Shown here piece by piece: positions 25,126 through 36,300 of a stretch of DNA of 64,000 bases. Source of the stretch: Chamaecyparis obtusa (taxonomy: Eukaryota > Streptophyta > Pinopsida > Cupressales > Cupressaceae); the NCBI GenBank assembly GCA_027943335.1, contig BSBK01004083.1, positions 303,501 through 367,500 of the forward strand, written 5' to 3'. The notes beneath the pieces are model-generated. The model searched no databases. It was not told the origin of the DNA and worked only from the letters and a program-made list of their open reading frames with translations. The translations under genes were made by a program, and so were the position numbers. Every line of letters starts with the position of its first letter. The stretch's first letter is position 1.

Positions 25126-25411
25126 CTTTTTCACAAAAACCAACATATCCCTGACTCTTTTTCTTGAAATTTTAAGAGAGGGATTCTATGGTTTCACATT
25201 CCCCATAGGTCATTATCATTCTTCTAAGTCATTGTAGTGCCCACCAATAGTTTACTTTTCAGTTCTATACTGCCAAACTCTTTTAGGCCACATTTATGTG
25301 TGCATTGATTATTTCAACTTTATTATGTGGTTTTGGATGTATGACATTACATGGTGATTTGATATTAGATAGTTATGATGTATCATATATTGCAGTTATT
25401 ATCTCTATTGA

Positions 25412-26276
25412 GCATTAATGATTGTCATCAGTATCAAAGGAAGTCAAAGACATCAGTTGGTTACTTATATGAACCCAGTCAATAAAAGAAAGCATCATAA
25501 GCCAGTTGGTTAAGTCTTTATACTGAGCACAAAATAGTTTTACCAAGCATCAGACACCAATACCAAGCAGCAGTGAACACCAAGCATCAGTGTAATTATC
25601 GAGCAGTATTTATAGTGTTTACCAAGGATCACAAGAAATGGCACAGGAATAAAAAATGGAACATCTATCTATGCAAACGGTTACAACAGAATCAAAAAAT
25701 GTTTTACCAAAATAGAGGATAATTTATTGTTGAGATATTCATTAATTGTGATGAAGATCTTATGATTTGTTTTGATCTAGGTTATTTTTGTACACCATAG
25801 ATCTTAGGGTTTTCTCTAAGATGTTGAAACCTAATTTTGTATAAGTGGCATAAAGTAGTATGCTATATATTTGTATTTTTACATCATTTTTTATGCAAAC
25901 TGATGTATGAGAAAAGAAGAACTTGAAGCACTAGCCAACCTTCAAGATTATCAGTTGACAAAGTAGAGCAGTATTCAGAGTTTATCAGATTAAGGAAGAA
26001 TCAAAATCAAGCTAACCAAGCAGTTCAGATCAGACATCTACACAGTATAAGGTGATATCTATTCAGTACTTTATTGATCTATATTAGACAACCTTAGTTG
26101 TCATTAGCAGATAGTTACCTATTACTTTCTAATCATTGTAATAGAGTTTTGGCAAAATCTCCTAACATAATAGACCTAATAGTATTTTTGTAAATCTCTT
26201 AACCGAGTGCACACTCAAGTAGTGTTGTTTAAATCCTATCACTAGGTAGATCTAGCTGATCTAATATGTTACTCCT
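25412..26276 (+). repeat. A2 5' LTR, left portion (start approximate)
   Basis: From about 25,866 on, this segment matches the 3' LTR from 63,051 on, for example ATTTGTATTTTTACATCATT and GAAGCACTAGCCAACC. The part before that has no second copy in the window because the 3' LTR is truncated. The LTR is broken at 26,276 by B1, whose target copy CTCCT is at 26,272-26,276. Confidence 0.85.
26272..26276. repeat. Target site duplication of B1 (left copy, CTCCT)
   Basis: CTCCT precedes the B1 LTR end TGAATAAGG. It is repeated at 58,858-58,862. The uninterrupted A2 3' LTR shows the site only once. Confidence 0.93.
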
Positions 26277-27714
26277 TGAATAAGGTGAAAATGGAAGCAT
26301 AGTAACATACATAACATTCATCACCTATTCATTTAGAAAGGATGTGTAGAAGCATAAATAGATCTAAAAATGCTTGGAAATTAATTAGATCAAAGTACAT
26401 ACCTCATCATGATATTAGTCTAGAAATATCTATTTTTTGAAGTTTGTATGAAGTTTCAAATAATTTCATCACTTGTTCTGGACTGGAAATGTTGAGGTAG
26501 ACAAAGCCCAAAAATCTTTTCTCCAGATTCACACAAGTCGACTTTGACCTTTTAAAAGGTCAAAGACCACATTTTTATTCCAAAGCCCGATTTTGATTTT
26601 GTTCACAGATCCTAAAAGTTCAATGAAAAGGGTACTCCGATCTGGCTTCTGATTCCCAAAATAGCACCTATAGATATCTAAAAAAGGGGTTTTTGGGGTG
26701 GCTATATAGGGTTTTGCCTTAGTCAAACCCTCATTTTGGTGATTCCCACCTCCATGAATAGCCAATTGAAATAGTATGTGTGTGTGTATATTGAAAGTGT
26801 AAAGCTAAGATCTAATCCTCTAGATTAAAACCCTAGCATGAATATGTATGAAATAACAATGCATAGATTTGAATGTGATAGAAAATCCTACCAAGCCCCC
26901 AAGGCTAAAGTACTTCTACCATTCTCATAATCCGTAATTGTTACTCCATGTTTGAATTCTTGAAATTTTGATGATGATGGATCAAGGAAGAATGATTCTC
27001 TCTTGCTCCAAATATGAATGCTTGAAGATGCTTGAAGACTTGAAATGCTTGCTTGAACACCTTGAGAACTTGAGAGCCTGATTGCTTGAGATGAGATGTG
27101 AAAATGAGAGAGGAAGGCCTCCTTTTATAGTGAATTAGGTCACACTCCTCTAGAAGGGCCACCTTGGATAATTCAATCCCAATTAGGTCCTAACCTTTAG
27201 AGAATGGATCTAAATTAAATGTAATTAAAGGATTTACCATTTTGGAGCCCGAAACAGCTAACCCGGAGGTGAAAAATTAATAATCCTGAAAGCTAAATTA
27301 GCGGGAATTGAAAATTTGAAATCCTGGCAAGATGAGGTCAAGGTTGAGGTCAACCCTGACCTAGTCAGGGTCGAGGTCGACCTTGACCAAAAACCCTAAC
27401 TTTTTCTAGGATGCAGTTTAAAGGCCCGGAGGATGCCCAAAAACTTAGAAATGAAGTCCGATGAGAATAGAATGTCTGTGATAGATAAAAGATCATATGA
27501 TTGACATGATGAAGACTAGGAGGACCCATTTCTATATCATACCTAGAAATTAGAGTCATAGAAGAGGGGAATTAAGGAGAATCCTCAGGATCCTAAACCT
27601 AATTTCACCCAGGACATACAAATGCATCCTAAATGCAAGCTTATCATGATAAATGCACTGAAAGAGGGTGATAAACCTATCCAAATGGAAGTGCTTCCAT
27701 TTTAAGATGATACA
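26277..27714 (-). repeat. B1 3' LTR
   Basis: This is the partner of 57,436-58,857; by eye about six mismatches, mostly transitions, occur in the first 180 bp. It includes a (TG)n run near 26,778 and a cluster of GGTCAAGG/TTGACC words at 27,331-27,390. Confidence 0.93.
27118..27135 (-). promoter_or_regulatory. Likely TATA box of the B1 LTR
   Basis: The minus strand reads CACTATAAAAGGAGG here, and the same sequence occurs in the 5' LTR near 58,260. It is a good plant TATA box in the transcribed orientation of B1. It suggests that RNA starts a few dozen bases further along the minus strand. Confidence 0.6.
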
Positions 27715-27730
27715 TTTAGCCCCCACTTTA
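27715..27730 (-). other. B1 polypurine tract
   Basis: The minus strand reads TAAAGTGGGGGCTAAA directly before the LTR start TGTATCATC. It fixes B1 on the minus strand. Confidence 0.88.
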
Positions 27731-28391
27731 GCTTAGATATTACACTATGTGAATATGCAAGATAAAGTAAGAAAATATCATAAAGATTAAAAAAGATATA
27801 GCCAAGTCCTCGATGTAAAGATCCTATAGAAAACCATTAGAACCTGCAATACACCAGGTTAATGAAAATCTATAATCACCTAGAGCTTACTATATGATAG
27901 TTTGGGAAGTATATATAGCCCCTTATGCCCCCCCTATTTCAGCTTTCTATTTTGGAAGGGTGAAACAGGGTGATAAGAAAACTCTAGATACTGGATATGC
28001 AATGTTGAAAAGTTCATTCCTAAACTTGTTAGAAGGATTCCTACCCTTCCCAAACTGGTTCAAGGAGTTAGATATCTAAATCATGATTCCAAAACCACTC
28101 ACAGCATGGAAAATGAAGTTATCTAACTCAAGTTATGATGGAAAGAATGAATGTCTATCGTAATGTATAAAAGGAAATTCTTAACCTAACCCTAATTTTA
28201 AACGTATAAAAGAGATGAAAAAGGTAATACTTACTCATTCTTACCATTTATAGATTCAAAATTAGAAGCAAGATGTTGAGAAGAGAGGAACTATAAGAAA
28301 CACACCTGGAGACTGTGAGACGTCATGTAGCTATCGGATGAGCACTCCTTGAGGTGAGATTCTTTCCAAATTCATGTTTTTGCTGAGCAAG
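27731..28391. other. B1 3' untranslated region, no gene seen
   Basis: This lies between the purine tract and the W-box array. No supported coding sequence was found. Confidence 0.45.
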
Positions 28392-28556
28392 GTTGATTTT
28401 ACCCCCTTGAGGTTGACCCTGACCCAATTAGGTCGACCTTGACCCATTTAGGTCGACCTTGACCCAAAAAGGTCAACCCTGACCCAAAAAAGTTGACCCT
28501 GACCCAGTAAGGTCGACCTTGACCTAACTGAGGTTGGCTTTGACCTAGATCAGTTG
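28392..28556. repeat. Tandem array of GGTCGACCTTGACCCA units (W-box rich)
   Basis: About seven imperfect units of 22-25 bp, close to AGGTCGACCTTGACCCAAA, follow each other. Every unit contains TGACC, and most contain the WRKY W-box core TTGAC(C/T). The same words occur once or twice in each B1 LTR (27,331-27,390; 58,475-58,540). The array lies just upstream of the antisense PMD gene and may serve as its regulatory region. Confidence 0.75.
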
Positions 28557-28659
28557 TACTTTCAAATTTGATGATGTAGATGACTAATATGATGCTAGTT
28601 TGTGATTGTAGAACCTCATCTACTTTTGAGAGCATCCCTTTGGGGAACTGCTAGTCTAG

Positions 28660-30477
28660 GTCAAGGAGAGACTATCTGATTTAGATGATGAGGGTTTACA
28701 GCTACTAAGGGATGTAGGACTATATTGGGTATCAGTCCTTCCACAGATCAGGCTACATCAGGAGATGTTATCCACACTAATAGAGAGATGGGATGAGGAT
28801 ACATGCTCCTTCCATCTTCCTATTGGTGAGATTACAGTGACATTAGAGGATGTATATAGGATTATGAGGCTTTTGGTCCGAGGAGAGACTGTCAAACCCA
28901 GGACACATAGAGGTTGGGAGGAGATTCATGCAGATATAGAGTACTATACAAGTGGGTGTCCAGTGATGCAGACTTGTTCAAATCACATCTCACTATCATC
29001 CATAGTATCAGGTTGTACTCCCTTAGTACGGAAGGTGATGCTATGTATAGTATCCTTGGTTGTGTTACCCAACTCAAAGGGTATTTTATTTTGTTCACCT
29101 ATGACTCATTTGATTCAAAGGATGGAGAGAGAGAGGATTGTGTTCTCATAGGGTCATAGCATGCTCTGTCAGCTATACCATGAGTTGAGTTAGCTAGTGA
29201 GGTATCAGTGAGAGATTTTATCGACATGCACCATTCTACAAATTTGGATTTTTGAGCACTTCGCATGTACACGTCCATAGGGAGTGCCAGTGATGGTAGA
29301 TGCGAGTACGGTGAGAGCCTTTGCATATCCTATGAGAGATATTTGGCAACTTGGAGATATGCTCTACTAGAGAGTACATCTTGACCATATTACCAATGCT
29401 AATGTGATATGGAGACCCTACTACTAGATGACAGAGTGGCCAGACACCCGATTCTAGATGAGACACTCTTAGCAGCATAAGCTGCTAGAAGGTCACCAAA
29501 GCCATATAGTGATGCCATATTATTATGATTGAGTGATGAGATAGTTCAACCTGCCATAGGGAGTCCCTAAGGTAGTACCTCACTATGCGCATCTAATGAG
29601 ATACCATCAAAGACCCAGCACCATGCACCAACCTTCAGCAGCAGACGTAGAGGATAGTGATGCAGAGGAGATAGAGGATATTGAGGTACCATCAGATGTA
29701 TCCTATGCAGGGGTTAGCTGAGATTACATCTGGTACTATAGCTTAGAGGGGACTCACCCTATCTTCCCCAAGGATTATCCTACAGGTGATCCAAACTTTA
29801 GACAGAGGACACACCAGGATAGTGTAGACAGTGAGGAAGATGAGAATATCAGAAATGAGGAGGAACACATCTCTGAGGGGGAACCGATGGAAGAGGAGGA
29901 GAGAGCAGATGATAGAGCTGAGGACATGCCCCCAGTTGATGATACTAGTGTAGATATACCTATCACTCCTGCATCACCACTAAGATCATGATGGCCTCCA
30001 CAGCCCCACACAGAGACACCACCTCCATGGCCTAGACATAGCGAGCATGGAGAGAGTAGTCGCTCCATGCCCCCACCATCTAGACACTTTAGTGATGTCC
30101 AAGAGGGAGACCCAGGTATGGACTATGAATTTTTTTTATTACAAATATGATTTGATGAAATTATGATATCAGCATGATAAAAGCATGTTTCCTCTATAGC
30201 TAGCATAGTGGAATGGAGGAGTTTTATATCTGAGGTTCTCAAGGATAACATTATTTCCTACTGACTTCCAGCTGATGAGCGAGAGTCTTTCATTGGGCAT
30301 AGAGATCTAGGAAGACATGTCGATATCTTCATATGCATCTAGTGGGAGTTGAGGATGTGTAGAGAGAGGGAGGAGAAGATGATGGCAGAGATATAGAGTC
30401 TCCGAGAATGTGTTCAATCCATGAGCATATCTAGGAGCCATACACAGACACACAAATCTTCATCTTCCTATCACTGA
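28660..30477 (+). pseudogene. Antisense plant mobile domain (PMD) gene carried by B1
   Basis: On the plus strand, opposite to B1's pol, the sequence encodes a plant mobile domain: LSTLIERWDEDTCSFHLPIG and TVTLEDVYRIM (28,765-28,880), then, after frame changes, MLCQLYHELS and TILQIWIFEHFACTRP (about 29,160-29,275), the latter a conserved PMD block. A Pro- and acid-rich tail follows to about 30,115, then a GT-AG intron and a last exon with a coiled-coil segment ending near 30,477. PMD proteins include plant MAIN/MAIL1, and the domain is also found in transposable elements. Many stops show decay. Confidence 0.8.
30116..30199 (+). other. Probable intron of the antisense PMD gene
   Basis: The segment starts GTATGG after CCCAG and ends with CCTCTATAG. 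It is AT-rich with a T-run and its removal would join two coding-like stretches. It would be spliced only from a plus-strand transcript, not from B1's own genomic RNA. Confidence 0.55.
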
Positions 30478-30782
30478 GGAGAGAGATCTGGGATTCATCG
30501 ACCATTAGAGCGGCATGGTGATAGGTGTAGTGATAGATAGGGCCATTGGCCTCATATGTATCAGAACTTTGAAAAACTATGTATTGTCGATAAATGAAAA
30601 ACTTTCTTTACTGATTAGTTCTATACTTGAATATTATGTTTTCATCAATATAAAACTTAATAGAAAGAAAGAAATAAAGAAAGTGCATAAACATATTCAA
30701 TATGTATTTTTTTACTAAAACTACATAACCTATAAAAGAAATCATTATAAGGAACACATAAATGCACATAGAACAAATGAGA

Positions 30783-32018
30783 TTAAGGGTAATAATGTTT
30801 AAGATGCATAATATTAATGGGTTCCTTAAAAGAAACACCATCCATATCAGCAAGTTTGTAAGCACCTGAACCAAAGTTTTCAATAACAACAAAAGGTCCA
30901 AGCCAATTAGGGCTAAATTTTCCTTTTTCGCCTGGTAAAGCATTCACATTTCGTTGATTCTCATAAAGAACTAAATCACCAACTGCAAATGTCCATTCAA
31001 TGACCTTATGATTATATTGTTTCTAGAAAGATTTATGATAAGCTTTTATATGTTCTAATGCATGTATTTGTTGTTCATCCAACATTTATAATTCTTGTAA
31101 ATGTTGTTCATGAAAAGCATCTTTATCAATTATCCCATGAAACAAAACACATAAGGATGGTATTTCTAGTTCCAAAGGCATAATAGCATCAGTACCATAA
31201 ACAAGATTATAAGGAGAAATACATATAGCCATACGAACACTAGTCCTATAGGCCCATAAAGCATAAGTCAGTTGAGTATGCTAGTCTTCGGCATGCTTAC
31301 TAATTATTTTTCACAAAATTTGTTCAATAATTTTATTCGATGCTTTAGCTTGTCCATTAGATTGAGGATAATAAGGAGTTGAAAATCTATGTTGAATCCT
31401 ATATTTCTCCAAGAATTTTGCAACATCTTTATTCTTAAAAGATGTTCCATTATCTGAAACTATTGTCGAGGGAATACCGAATCTTGCTATAATATTATTA
31501 AGGATGAAATCACAAATAACATCTGCTATTGTAGAATGAAGAGGGACAACTTCAACCCATTTTGTGAAATAATTTGTAGTTGTGATAATGTAAGTATGCC
31601 CTTGAGAAGAAGTTGGTGAGATTTTTTTGATAAGATCAAAACCCCAAATACTAAAAGGCCATGGAGAAACTTGATTACGAAGCTCATGAGCAGGAGCATG
31701 AATCAAATTACTATGTTGTTGACATTGAGGGAATTTTTTAACAAACATAAAAGAATCTTGTTCCATAGTTTTCCAATAATACCCCATTCGAAGTAACTTA
31801 TGAACTAAAGATTTGCCACCAAAGTGTCCGCCACAAGAACTAGAATGAGCTTCTGCTAAAGCTACTAGAATCTCAGTTATATTGAGACACCGTAATAATA
31901 AACCTTCATAAGAGCATTTGTATAGCGCATCTCCTAAAATGATATAGCACACTACAAGTTTTCTAATGTGATTACGCATGTTCCTTCTTGTTGATTCAGG
32001 AAAAGTACCATACTTCAA
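30783..32018 (-). pseudogene. B1 integrase
   Basis: The frame 32,018-31,311 carries the HHCC region (EAHSSSCGGHFGG; the first Cys of the CxxC pair is Phe in KKFPQCQQH) and the core. Catalytic Asp residues are seen in WGFDLIKKI and IVSDNGTSF, but the third acidic residue is Lys in NGQAKASNK. After a stop the C-terminal part continues to TAA at 30,783-30,785 with VGDLVLYENQRN and WLGPFVV, as in Ty3/gypsy integrases. The enzyme inserts the cDNA. The Glu to Lys change and the stops make this copy inactive. Confidence 0.9.
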
Positions 32019-32159
32019 AAAATGAAAAATGTGTGAATATCATTCATCCAAATGCAAGTTGAAACAATTAGAGGTAATCTTATCAGAAATTGCAAGAATT
32101 TTAAGAGTTTGTGTTGTAAATTGGAAATTTTTAGCATTGTTCTCGAGACAAACCAAGGA

Positions 32160-32540
32160 ACTTGCACTAGCCATAGCATCTGCATGTCAATTATCCTTCC
32201 TAGATAAAGTCTGAATCGTATAAGATGGGAATTGTGAAAGCACATCAAGAGCTAAATCTCTATAGTGTGTCATTTTAGCATTTTTAGTTTGATATCCTCC
32301 TTTAATTTGTTCAACTATCAGTTGTGAATCACCATATATATGTAAATGTTTGATATTGAGAGATGAAGAGGCTCATAAGCCAGCTATAAGAGCTTCATAT
32401 TCTACAATGTTATTAGTACAAGGAAAAGTCAATTTATATGATAAAGGGATGGGTTTCTTTGTAGGGGGAATCAAGATGATACCCACACCAGATCCTGTCT
32501 TACACTTAGACCCATCAAAATATAATTCCCAAATATCATC
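32160..32540 (-). pseudogene. B1 additional RNase H (aRH)
   Basis: A second, typical RNase H follows the degenerate first one: LYFDGSKCK (Asp), VEYEALIAGL (Glu), IYGDSQLIVEQI (Asp) and HADAMASASS (Asp). All four acidic residues are present. Such a second RNase H between RH and integrase is characteristic of Tat-lineage elements, where it is thought to take over from the weakened original domain. Stops lie after the second motif. Confidence 0.88.
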
Positions 32541-33088
32541 CTGTTGAATAGCTAAAATATTGTCATCAAGAAATTTGATAGGAGTAGAACCTTCAACAGA
32601 GTGAAAACAAGGAGCTTCAGCTAAATGATCTATCAACGCTTGTCCTTTAATTGATTTCTGAAGAATGAAATTAAGATCAAATTCAGTAAGTAACATTACC
32701 CATTTTTCCAAGCGGCCTGAGAGATCAGTTTGCAAGAAAAGATGTTTTAAGGGATCAAATTTGACAATCACATTAACTTTAGCATTTATGAGATAATGCC
32801 TAAGTTTTTGACATGCATAAACAACCGCTAAGCATTATCTTTCTAGAGGTGTGTATCTTGTTTCATAATCCAATAAAGTTTGACTGATGTAATATACAGG
32901 CCTTTCATTACCATTGTCATCAATTTGAGCTAATAATGCACTCATAGCTTGTTGGGTTGCTGAAGTGTATAATTAAAAAGGTTTATCAAACTTAGCAGGC
33001 TGCAAGATAGGAGGATTTGCAAGATACTCCTTAAATTGCTCAAAAGTCTATTTAAAGTCCTCATTCCAAGAGAAACTGGCATCCTTTC
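32541..33088 (-). pseudogene. B1 original RNase H domain (degenerate active site)
   Basis: The minus strand encodes the gypsy-type RH with ERPVYYISQTLL and the trailing RLEKWVMLLTEFDL. The first catalytic Asp is not present: the segment reads LYTSATQQAMSALLAQ. This is in line with the known decay of the original RH in Tat elements that have aRH. The domain continues from RT at 53,031 on the other side of B2. Confidence 0.85.
33084..33088. repeat. Target site duplication of B2 (left copy, CTTTC)
   Basis: CTTTC stands before the LTR start TGTTAGCACC and again at 53,026-53,030 after the other LTR. Confidence 0.93.
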
Positions 33089-35795
33089 TGTTAGCACCTG
33101 AAATAATTTCCATGGCTTCTGGTCAATTTCCCTTTGGTCTATGCATGTTTTTCCTTGGTCTCTGGCTCAAACCCTAGTTCAAAATTTCATATTTCTAGCT
33201 GTTGAGTGAAAAAACCCTAGTTTGCCCCGGCCTTGTTCTAATTCTTCATTACCTTTTCGGGCCACTTAAGTTTCCTCTTGGCATGTGCACATTTCTTTCC
33301 TCTGTCGGTCGCTTGATCTCCTAGTCATTTCAGTGTATTCCCTTTTTATTTGGTGACTTGGCATAGTGGTTATCTTTCCTGGCAGTCGCGTGTTCTCCAA
33401 ATCCTCGAGCGGTTATCTTTCTCATTCAGCGATTGCCTGATTGCAGTGTTCTCCTGTTCGCTTAATACCTAGTGGTTACATCTTATTGTCTAGTGACTTA
33501 GCGAATAAAGAAATGTCACGTTATATTTCCTAGTAGTCACATATTCTCAAGACTTAACCCTAGTAAAGACAATGATTTAGCGAATTAGAGAATGCTCTTG
33601 TTCGTGTGATCTCAGGACATAACTTAGGGCCAAGGAAATATTAAGCAATTTAATGAAAACCTTTTGTTCACATGTTCTCTGAGTCAAAGCATAGTTAAGA
33701 CAAGTATCTCATGACTGGGAGAATGGCTTAGTCATGTATTTGCTGAATGCTCAAAGGGTTAAGTGCTTTATAAAGGTTGGGTCCGCGTGTATGAGGTTGT
33801 TGAGGTGTTCTTTCCCTATTGGACGAGGTGTTGATGATATGGCAGTCATCAGTGGGACCTGTTGTTAGAGATTTTGATCAACGGTCGGCATATGTTCACA
33901 TGGAATATTCTTTCCCCATGCGATCATATGCCTGTCGTCTGATTAGATGCCGGTGTTTCTTAGTGGGTCCTGTGCCAAATGTCAAAGAGGATGTTGAAAT
34001 GGTAGTTTCTTATTGGTCGTAGGTTTGATGACTGGGATGGTGTCAATGGGGCCTATTTCTTGGATGGATAAAGTGCTACAAAATCTCCTGGCTATCATTA
34101 CACTACTGGGGTAAGATGCATGCCTTTTAAGTTTGTGCTTTAGTGATGGCCGTTGATTTTGCCTGGTGTCAAAAGTCTAAGGTTTGGGGTTTTGACAATA
34201 ATTTGGCGGCTCCAATAAATTCTCCTTTTGTTTGCTTATTCTCATAATAAATGGTGATGCTCCAAATGTTTTAGCGAATGGGTGAATGTCTATGGTCACT
34301 GAATCTCCAAATTGTTTAGCGGTGCCCTATGTTCTTTCACCAATGGGAGGTAGCCTTCAGTTGTTGATTCTCCAAATAGTGACTTGGGTTAAGGGTTTTT
34401 CTCGTTTGCCAGTTCACTAAGTAAAGCTTGAGTTAAGGAAAATGTTTCATGAATGAGGAATGTCATTGTCATGTGTTCACCAAATGTAACCAGGATTCCT
34501 TTAGAGTTAAGTCACAAGGCCCGGGTAAAAAGAGAAGATCTAACGGTCATGTTTTAAAGTTGATCTCAGTTCAAATGTCGACTGTTGATTTGTTGCTGGC
34601 ACCATGAAACTAGTCATTTCTTTCAAATTCAAATTTTTAAAGGGTTTCCAGCAATAGAAAGGACTGATTTTTAATGTTTTAGTGGCTGGGTTTGGTGAAA
34701 TTGGTTGCGTCGACTGTTGCAATGTGGTCTAGGGTGTTCCATGATTGTTTACAGGGGTTTTTTGTACCGTGAAGCAGTGCTTGAGGCATGTTGCAGGTGG
34801 GTAATCAGATTGATTTTCATGGTATATACATGATCTTCAGTACTTTCTCAGAGATTTCTCATAATTGAAGATCACTCTTGGATCTGCTTTCTCCAGGCTG
34901 CTTGGTTTTTCCCCAAAAATGTATTAAAGTCTGAGTAAATTTTGATTGGTTTTGTGGGTGAAACCCTAACCCTTACCTCAGTCATCTGTAGCTTGTTGGA
35001 TCCTAAACTTTTTAGGATTCCAAGGTGACTGATGGTATATATTGTAGCTATTTTTACCTTTCAAAGGTTGTTGTTGATGTTATATTGATAGTTAATGTAA
35101 AAGACTGAACAAGGAGAGCTTGGATTTTGTGTTTTGTTTCCTAAAATTTTGTCATTCTGATAATGTATTGATCCTGAAGATTTTAATGAGAATGCACTTC
35201 AATTCCAATCTCAGATTCTTGTTTGTCTTCTTATTTTGATCTTGGGCTCATATATGTTAATGTCACAAAGTGAGTTAACATATGGTAAACAAAGAGTATT
35301 ATGGAGTTGTCTTTGAGTTCCTAACAAAGTTAGGATTAAAGTCTTTAAGGTGATTTCAGTGAGTTCATGGTTGGGTAAGAATTTGATGATCAGGTTTGGG
35401 AGTGAGAGGGATAATAGGCAAAGCACTTATCCTGATTTTAAGAGTATTTGTTTTAGGATTTTTAGTTGATTTATGTTATTTGGTGACTCTATGCCCTAGG
35501 TTAAGGCACTGATCCTTTCTCTAGAAGCAGTTCATCATCATCCACCATACATATAAATGATAAAATCTTTAAAACAATTTGTGAAGAGTATAAATGTATA
35601 ATGTTTAGTGATTCCTTTCAAGAAGTGAATCAAGGGTACACCCGCCTGAGCATCTAAGCTCAAAGTGTAGGAGGATCTCTTTGATCCTTGTTAATTGGCC
35701 CTTTTCCTTGTAGACTTTGGAGTGGTGATAGAGTCAGTGACATTATTTTGTCAATCATAGTGTAAACCTGCAAGTAGAAAGAGAAGGAACCAACA
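33089..35795 (+). repeat. B2 5' LTR
   Basis: This is the partner of 50,317-53,025; about four mismatches were counted by eye in the first 185 bp. U3 repeats the word TTAGCGAAT many times and holds a palindrome near 33,887-33,935 that resembles those in element C. A TATA-like TTTATAAAGG is at about 33,770. Confidence 0.92.
33767..33777 (+). promoter_or_regulatory. Likely TATA box of the B2 LTR
   Basis: TTTATAAAGG is conserved in the 3' LTR near 50,996 and has the right orientation for B2 transcription. This is inferred from sequence only. Confidence 0.5.
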
Positions 35796-35798
35796 AAA

Positions 35799-35816
35799 TG
35801 GCAACTCTACTGGGGA
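35799..35816 (+). other. B2 primer binding site
   Basis: TGGCAACTCTACTGGGGA starts three bases after the LTR. It begins with the TGG needed to pair with a tRNA CCA end. I could not name the tRNA with certainty. Confidence 0.75.
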
Positions 35817-35937
35817 GAGTCTAGAGATAAAGTTTTTAAGTGGACTCTTGTTTTTCCTATTGTATTCAGTTAAGGATTTCCCACCTTGGTGGGTGGTGAC
35901 TCAAAAGGGTTAGAACCAATGCTATAAACTATGAATC

Positions 35938-36300
35938 ATGGAAAAAAGAAGGAATACTAGGTCCTTTGTCAAGAAAAATCTGGAGGTTACTCTAGAACAA
36001 TTGCCTAGACAGGAAAAGAAAAGTTGGATCAGAAGAAATGGTGATTCTACTAGTGCTCCCATGAGAGAACAAAGAAATACCAAAAATAGAGCACCACTTG
36101 CATCCTCTAATGAGGAAGATTCACAACACAAAGGTTCTAGATCAGATAGTGGTCACTCTGAAGATACGTTTTATGATACCCCAGAGACAGTATTTCAAGA
36201 CAAGGATTCATTGCCTATAGGTCAGGATGAACAAGCTAGAGAAAGGGGTCTTGGACCAAATGAAGATCCCAATGAGGATATGTTAGGATGCAACCCATGA
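35938..36300 (+). pseudogene. B2 gag N-terminal segment
   Basis: An open frame of 120 codons starts 122 bp after the primer site (MEKRRNTRSFVKKNLE) and is polar and Ser/Glu/Asp-rich. It overlaps the next open frame by 13 bases in another frame, so a frameshift probably separates it from the rest of gag. No domain is recognised. Confidence 0.6.

Noticed and set aside
24948..25154. Plus-strand ORF with repeated Trp/Phe/Leu-rich segments
   Set aside because: It is the translation of the simple repeat GGTACATGGTGGTTTTCT.
25412..25450. Exact 5' end of the A2 LTR
   Set aside because: Several TG candidates exist but none gives a 5-bp match with the right flank (GAAGT), and the 3' LTR lacks this part, so the end was left approximate.
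26941..27162. Minus-strand ORF repeated almost identically at 58,084-58,305
   Set aside because: Both copies lie in the B1 LTRs at the transcript start. The repetition is due to the LTR pair, not to a duplicated gene.
33819..34022. ORF duplicated at 51,047-51,250
   Set aside because: It is part of the B2 LTR pair and covers the palindrome region. It is better explained as LTR sequence.
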